DNA of 8,430 nucleotides from Allobrachymonas sp. (lineage in GTDB: Bacteria; Pseudomonadota; Gammaproteobacteria; Burkholderiales; Burkholderiaceae_C). The notes below the pieces were generated by a model. That model was not told the DNA's origin. It made no database searches and saw nothing but the letters and a program-made list of their open reading frames with translations. The stretch spans positions 1-8,430 of the forward strand of contig JAUNUE010000068.1 of the NCBI GenBank assembly GCA_030538335.1, read 5' to 3'. Position numbers and translations under genes: made by a program. Positions 5,444 through 8,430 of this stretch are shown here, piece by piece (position 1 is the stretch's first letter; each line of letters opens with the position of its first letter).

Positions 5444-6727
5444 TCACAAACCATGAAAACGCGCAAAATCGGCGCGTTCTTTCATCACATCGGCGCGACG
5501 GATGCAGGTCGGCAACTTGTCGGCCAAAGCGGGATGGGCCGAGCGGAAGTTCTTGAACGCTGCACTCTGGTACGGATCGGCAATCACATAACCCACTTTC
5601 TGGGGGCAGTTCAGGTTCTTGCCATCGCATTGACGCAAGGTGCTGGCGTAAATCACACGGCCATCGCGTGTGATGCCGGGAAAGGAACTGGCCAGCAGCT
5701 CTTCGCCCTTTTGCAAAGGCGGCGCAAGGTTGAACGCTTGTTTCAAAGCACGGCTGTACCACCAGATCTGGCTGCGGTAGGCATAAGCCATATCGGCGCC
5801 TGAGCCGTCACGTTGCGGAAAACCAAAAATCGTCTTGCCGCTGCTGAAGGCAAAGGCATCGCGCAAGATGCAGCCTTTGTCGCTGTCGCCAAAACCAAAA
5901 ATCCGCATGGTGGGCGTACCTTTGACCGGCATTTGCGGCAAGGCAGAGTACTCCATGCCGTCGACCGAAATCATCGGCAGCGCGTACATGGAACCATCTT
6001 CCGCAATGCGATCACGGCACAGGTATTGCGTGCCGCTGTCGGCTGTAACGCGGTGCGCGGCGGTGTCGACCGTAACCGTGCGCGCGGCCAGAGCGCCTAC
6101 GCCCTGGTTGTCGCCATCGCTGCTTGTATCGTTCGGCCAACTGACCGAGCGGATGCGGATTTCACCGGGTTTGCTGCCGGGCAGTTCAGACGCAACTGCA
6201 TAAAACCCGGTCATGCCTTCCTTGAACAGCGGTTGGGCTTTCGGCCCCTGCTGCAACACGTCGGCAAAGCGGTAGTGCTGCCCGCTGATGCTGACCAGAT
6301 AGCGCCAGGTGCCCTGCACCGGAAAGGCTTCGTTCGCCAATGGCGTTGGGTAGCCCGCCAGCACCGGCCCTTCAAATGCGGGCAGTTCCAGCAGGCTGAC
6401 TTCACCCAGCTTGCGGCCCGACATGGAGCGCAAGACATAGCGGCCATCGGGGCTGACGCGCTCGTACATACCCAAAGCCACCAACTCCTTGCCCTCGGAA
6501 TCTTTCATCGTGCCCGCAACATCCGCACCCAGTTCCACAAAGGTGCTGGGTGCGATGCAGGCTTGGGGGTCTGCCCGAGTCCACACTTCGGCAGCCGTCT
6601 GCTCTGCCAGTGCCACCGCTTTTGTCCGGGCCAGCTCTTCAGCAGTGATGCCAGACGACGGTTGCGTGGCACAACCCACCAAGACTGCCAGCGCACACGT
6701 TGCAATGAATGAAAAAACGGATTTCAT
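5444..6727 (-). CDS. Uncharacterised outer-membrane-type lipoprotein, possibly beta-propeller
   Basis: I do not recognise this family. The product has 427 residues. MKSVFSFIATCALAVLVGCA is a lipoprotein signal with lipobox LVGC and the lipidated Cys at 19. Ala at the next position argues for outer-membrane sorting by the usual rule. The mature part has six more cysteines (57, 237, 286, 367, 374, 408), which could form three disulfides in the periplasm. Segments such as VSPDGRYVLRSMSG (91-104), AEDGSMYALPMISVDG (242-257) and GITRDGRVIYAST (351-363) resemble WD40/PD40-type blades, so a beta-propeller is possible but unproven. Start 6727 is supported by the signal peptide and by AGAGGA six bases upstream; an open frame continues to 6979 but lacks both. 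It follows the small exported protein by 22 bases and closes the operon. Confidence 0.8.
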   Translation of the reverse strand: MKSVFSFIATCALAVLVGCATQPSSGITAEELARTKAVALAEQTAAEVWTRADPQACIAPSTFVELGADVAGTMKDSEGKELVALGMYERVSPDGRYVLRSMSGRKLGEVSLLELPAFEGPVLAGYPTPLANEAFPVQGTWRYLVSISGQHYRFADVLQQGPKAQPLFKEGMTGFYAVASELPGSKPGEIRIRSVSWPNDTSSDGDNQGVGALAARTVTVDTAAHRVTADSGTQYLCRDRIAEDGSMYALPMISVDGMEYSALPQMPVKGTPTMRIFGFGDSDKGCILRDAFAFSSGKTIFGFPQRDGSGADMAYAYRSQIWWYSRALKQAFNLAPPLQKGEELLASSFPGITRDGRVIYASTLRQCDGKNLNCPQKVGYVIADPYQSAAFKNFRSAHPALADKLPTCIRRADVMKERADFARFHGL

Positions 6728-6733
6728 GGTGCA

Positions 6734-6739
6734 TCCTCT
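6734..6739 (-). promoter_or_regulatory. Ribosome binding site of the lipoprotein gene
   Basis: AGAGGA on the minus strand lies six bases ahead of ATG 6727 and fixes that start over the longer open frame. Confidence 0.7.
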
Positions 6740-6749
6740 AAAACATGTA

Positions 6750-7283
6750 TCACTGCAAACGCTGTTGCAGGCCCATTTTCCAGAAACGCGGCGGCATGGC
6801 CGAAACAAGCGGCACCGGGTGGAAGCTGCCATCCTGCACCACCCAGGCGGTGGGAAAATGCCGGTAGGCATCGCGCTCAACCAGGCTGGGGGCACACAGC
6901 GGCACGCTGGCCTGCAAGGGATGCGGATCAGGCACGACACTGCCCGCTGGCAGGCGCTGCGGCAACACTGCCAGGGCATCGCTCACTTCCTGCGCTGGCA
7001 AGGTGCCGTCATGCACTGGCACAAAACGCAAGCCCAGCGACTGCGCCACCTGTTGTACCTCGTGCGCATGCACGGCAGAAAATACCATGCGCGGCGACCA
7101 GACATACAGCAGGGCCTTGTGCAATGGTGTGGCCGTTGTGTCGGCACTGCTGCGCTGCAGGGTCTGCCATTGCGCCTCATCGAAACAAGGGGGTTGCGCC
7201 ATGGCTGAATTACTTCCAAATCCCAACAACCATACGCACAACACCCAAGCGCAACCGAGCCAGTTTTTTTTGATGCGTTTCAC
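6750..7283 (-). CDS. Small exported protein, thioredoxin-like outline without CXXC
   Basis: This is not a family I can name. From GTG 7283 the product has 177 residues. It begins with a clear Sec signal, MKRIKKNWLGCAWVLCVWLL then GFGSNSAMA|Q (cleavage after about 29), so it is probably periplasmic. The body has ALLYVWSPRMVFSAVHAHEV (57-76), where thioredoxin-like proteins carry strand, WCxxC and helix, and later FPTAWVVQDG (143-152), where they carry the cis-proline. The layout suggests a thioredoxin fold in which the redox CXXC is replaced by SPRM; this is inference. Cys33 and Cys130 remain in the mature part. GTG is chosen because GTGA overlaps the phosphatase stop, AGGGG lies six bases upstream, and the signal peptide begins there; a longer frame from 7385 would destroy the signal. 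Translation is likely coupled to the phosphatase gene. Confidence 0.75.
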   Translation of the reverse strand: MKRIKKNWLGCAWVLCVWLLGFGSNSAMAQPPCFDEAQWQTLQRSSADTTATPLHKALLYVWSPRMVFSAVHAHEVQQVAQSLGLRFVPVHDGTLPAQEVSDALAVLPQRLPAGSVVPDPHPLQASVPLCAPSLVERDAYRHFPTAWVVQDGSFHPVPLVSAMPPRFWKMGLQQRLQ

Positions 7284-7945
7284 GCCCTGCCCCTTTGCTC
7301 CAGCCACACCAACACATCGTGCGGCTGCTGCGCCAGCGCATCGGCGTTCCATTCTTCTACCGGAGCGCCACCCAGATACCCCCACAGGGCAGCCATGCCC
7401 GGCATGTGCGCGGCGCGTGCGGCCTGCATGTCGCGCAAATCATCGCCCACATACAGGCAGCGTTCAGGCGCCACGCCCATGCGGTGCGCGGCTTCCAGCA
7501 AAGGCGCAGGATGCGGCTTGGCATGCGCCAGCGTATCTCCACTGATGACCACACCTGCGCCCTGCAAATCAGCCAGACCGCGGGCAATGGGTTCGGCAAA
7601 ACGCGCCGCCTTGTTGGTGACAATACCCCATTGCAAACCTTGCTGAACCAGTGCCTGCAACAAGGCCGCCACGCCCGCAAATGTGCGGGTCTCCTGCAAC
7701 AGGCGCTGCTCGTAGTTGGCAAGAAATTCGCGGCAATAGTCGGCATAGTCGGCATGGTCAGGCGCCATGCCAAAAGCCACACCCAACAGCCCGCGTGCAC
7801 CTGAACTGGCCACCGTGCGGTAAGACGCATAGGGCAAAGACGGCAGCCCGCGGCGGATGCGCATCTGGTCAGCAGCGGCCCCCAAATCAGGTGCGCTGTC
7901 TACCAGCGTGCCATCCAGATCGAACAAAACAGCTTCTATGTGCAT
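7280..7945 (-). CDS. HAD phosphatase: phosphoglycolate (Gph) or MurNAc-6-phosphate (MupP) type
   Basis: This is a cytoplasmic HAD-superfamily phosphatase of 221 residues. Motif I is FDLDGTLVDS, with nucleophile Asp9 and acid Asp11. Motif II is VTNK (Thr110), motif III Lys143 in KPHP, and motif IV YVGDDLRD (Asp168, Asp169, Asp172). Residues 12-90 form the helical cap. Automatic annotation would be phosphoglycolate phosphatase. However, RGLP, SGARGLLGVAF, WGIVTNKAARFAEPI and VGDDLRDMQAAR recall Pseudomonas MupP, which dephosphorylates N-acetylmuramate 6-phosphate in cell-wall recycling and is also encoded beside ubiG (from memory). I therefore leave the symbol blank. It begins 16 bases after ubiG, and its stop overlaps the next GTG start by four bases. 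The ribosome binding site is weak, consistent with read-on from ubiG. Confidence 0.9.
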   Translation of the reverse strand: MHIEAVLFDLDGTLVDSAPDLGAAADQMRIRRGLPSLPYASYRTVASSGARGLLGVAFGMAPDHADYADYCREFLANYEQRLLQETRTFAGVAALLQALVQQGLQWGIVTNKAARFAEPIARGLADLQGAGVVISGDTLAHAKPHPAPLLEAAHRMGVAPERCLYVGDDLRDMQAARAAHMPGMAALWGYLGGAPVEEWNADALAQQPHDVLVWLEQRGRA

Positions 7946-7961
7946 ATGCCCAGCGCAAGGA

Positions 7962-8430
7962 TCAAGCAGGTTTGCGGCACGCCAGCATATAGTTCACGTC
8001 CACACCCTGCCCCAGCCAGTAGTGCTGCGTCAACGGGTTGTAGTGCAGCCCCTCGGTGGCTACAGGCTGCAAGCCTGCCTGCCGTGCATAGCGCACCAGT
8101 TCGCTGGGTTTGATGAACTTGTCGTAGTTGTGCGTGCCGCGTGGCAACAGTCGCAATACGTATTCAGCGCCCACAATGGCATACAGAAACGATTTGGGGT
8201 TGCGCGCCAGCGTTGAAAAAAATACCCAACCGCCGGGCTTGACCAGCGCCGCGCAGGCACGCACCACCGAGGTCGGGTCAGGCACATGTTCCAGCATTTC
8301 CATGCAGGTCACCACGTCAAATGATTGGGGTTGTTCGCGCGCCAGGTCTTCCACGCCGATGCAGCGGTAATTCAACCCGGCCACATGGTTTTTTGCGGCA
8401 TGGGCACTGGCCACTTGCAATGATTCTTCG
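7962..8430 (-). CDS. ubiG: Ubiquinone O-methyltransferase, N-terminus cut by window edge
   Basis: UbiG is a SAM-dependent methyltransferase that performs both O-methylations in ubiquinone synthesis, acting at the inner face of the membrane. The visible C-terminal part has about 156 residues. It contains the post-I/motif II region FDVVTCMEMLEHVPDP, motif III LVKPGGWVFFST and LLPRGTHNYDKFIKP. The family-typical ending GLHYNPLTQHYWLGQGVDVN-Y follows, and the protein ends CRKPA. The glycine-rich SAM motif I lies beyond base 8430. It is the first visible gene of the minus-strand operon, followed closely by the HAD phosphatase, an order common in beta- and gammaproteobacteria. Confidence 0.95.
   Translation of the reverse strand, partial: EESLQVASAHAAKNHVAGLNYRCIGVEDLAREQPQSFDVVTCMEMLEHVPDPTSVVRACAALVKPGGWVFFSTLARNPKSFLYAIVGAEYVLRLLPRGTHNYDKFIKPSELVRYARQAGLQPVATEGLHYNPLTQHYWLGQGVDVNYMLACRKPA

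Noticed and set aside
6728..6979. Upstream start for the lipoprotein
   Set aside because: The extra 84 residues are Cys/Arg-rich reverse-frame sequence overlapping the preceding gene. The lipoprotein signal and AGAGGA site set the start at 6727.
7284..7385. Upstream ATG for the small exported protein
   Set aside because: It would bury the signal peptide and overlap the phosphatase gene by about 100 bases. The GTG at 7283 has a ribosome binding site and a stop-start overlap.

Overview
The window looks like chromosomal DNA of a GC-rich betaproteobacterium, most likely Burkholderiales and perhaps close to Comamonadaceae. I base this on the character of ArgA and UbiG, the ubiG-phosphatase gene order, and dispersed palindromes of the CTTCGA...CTCAGGGCGAACGG type. 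The exact genus cannot be fixed from the sequence alone.

Left part (1-3380, minus strand): a vitamin B12 uptake and processing unit. A cobalamin riboswitch (about 3173-3380) precedes btuB, the TonB-dependent outer-membrane B12 receptor. After a 43-base gap comes cobB/cbiA (cobyrinate a,c-diamide synthase), cut by the left edge. The leader downstream of the B12 box can form two mutually exclusive hairpins. It also holds an in-frame ATG with its own ribosome binding site, so it may be the expression platform.

Middle (3381-5443): a single plus-strand gene, argA (N-acetylglutamate synthase, first step of arginine synthesis). Copies of the same palindromic repeat lie on both sides of it: one in the divergent gap towards btuB and one in the convergent gap after argA. 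The convergent gap also carries a CACAGAG-type repeat and a C-rich hairpin repeat, and no convincing gene.

Right part (5444-8430, minus strand): a compact operon read as ubiG (partial, ubiquinone O-methyltransferase), a HAD phosphatase annotated by habit as gph but resembling MupP, a small exported protein with a thioredoxin-like outline but no CXXC, and a 427-residue lipoprotein. The gaps are 16 bases, a 4-base GTGA overlap and 22 bases. The last two genes are not recognised families. Their tight coupling to a possible cell-wall-recycling phosphatase is the most open question here.

I saw no tRNA, rRNA, CRISPR array, insertion sequence or phage gene. Apart from the repeats this is ordinary core-genome sequence. 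The best leads are the riboswitch leader architecture, the possible MupP assignment, and the two uncharacterised envelope proteins.
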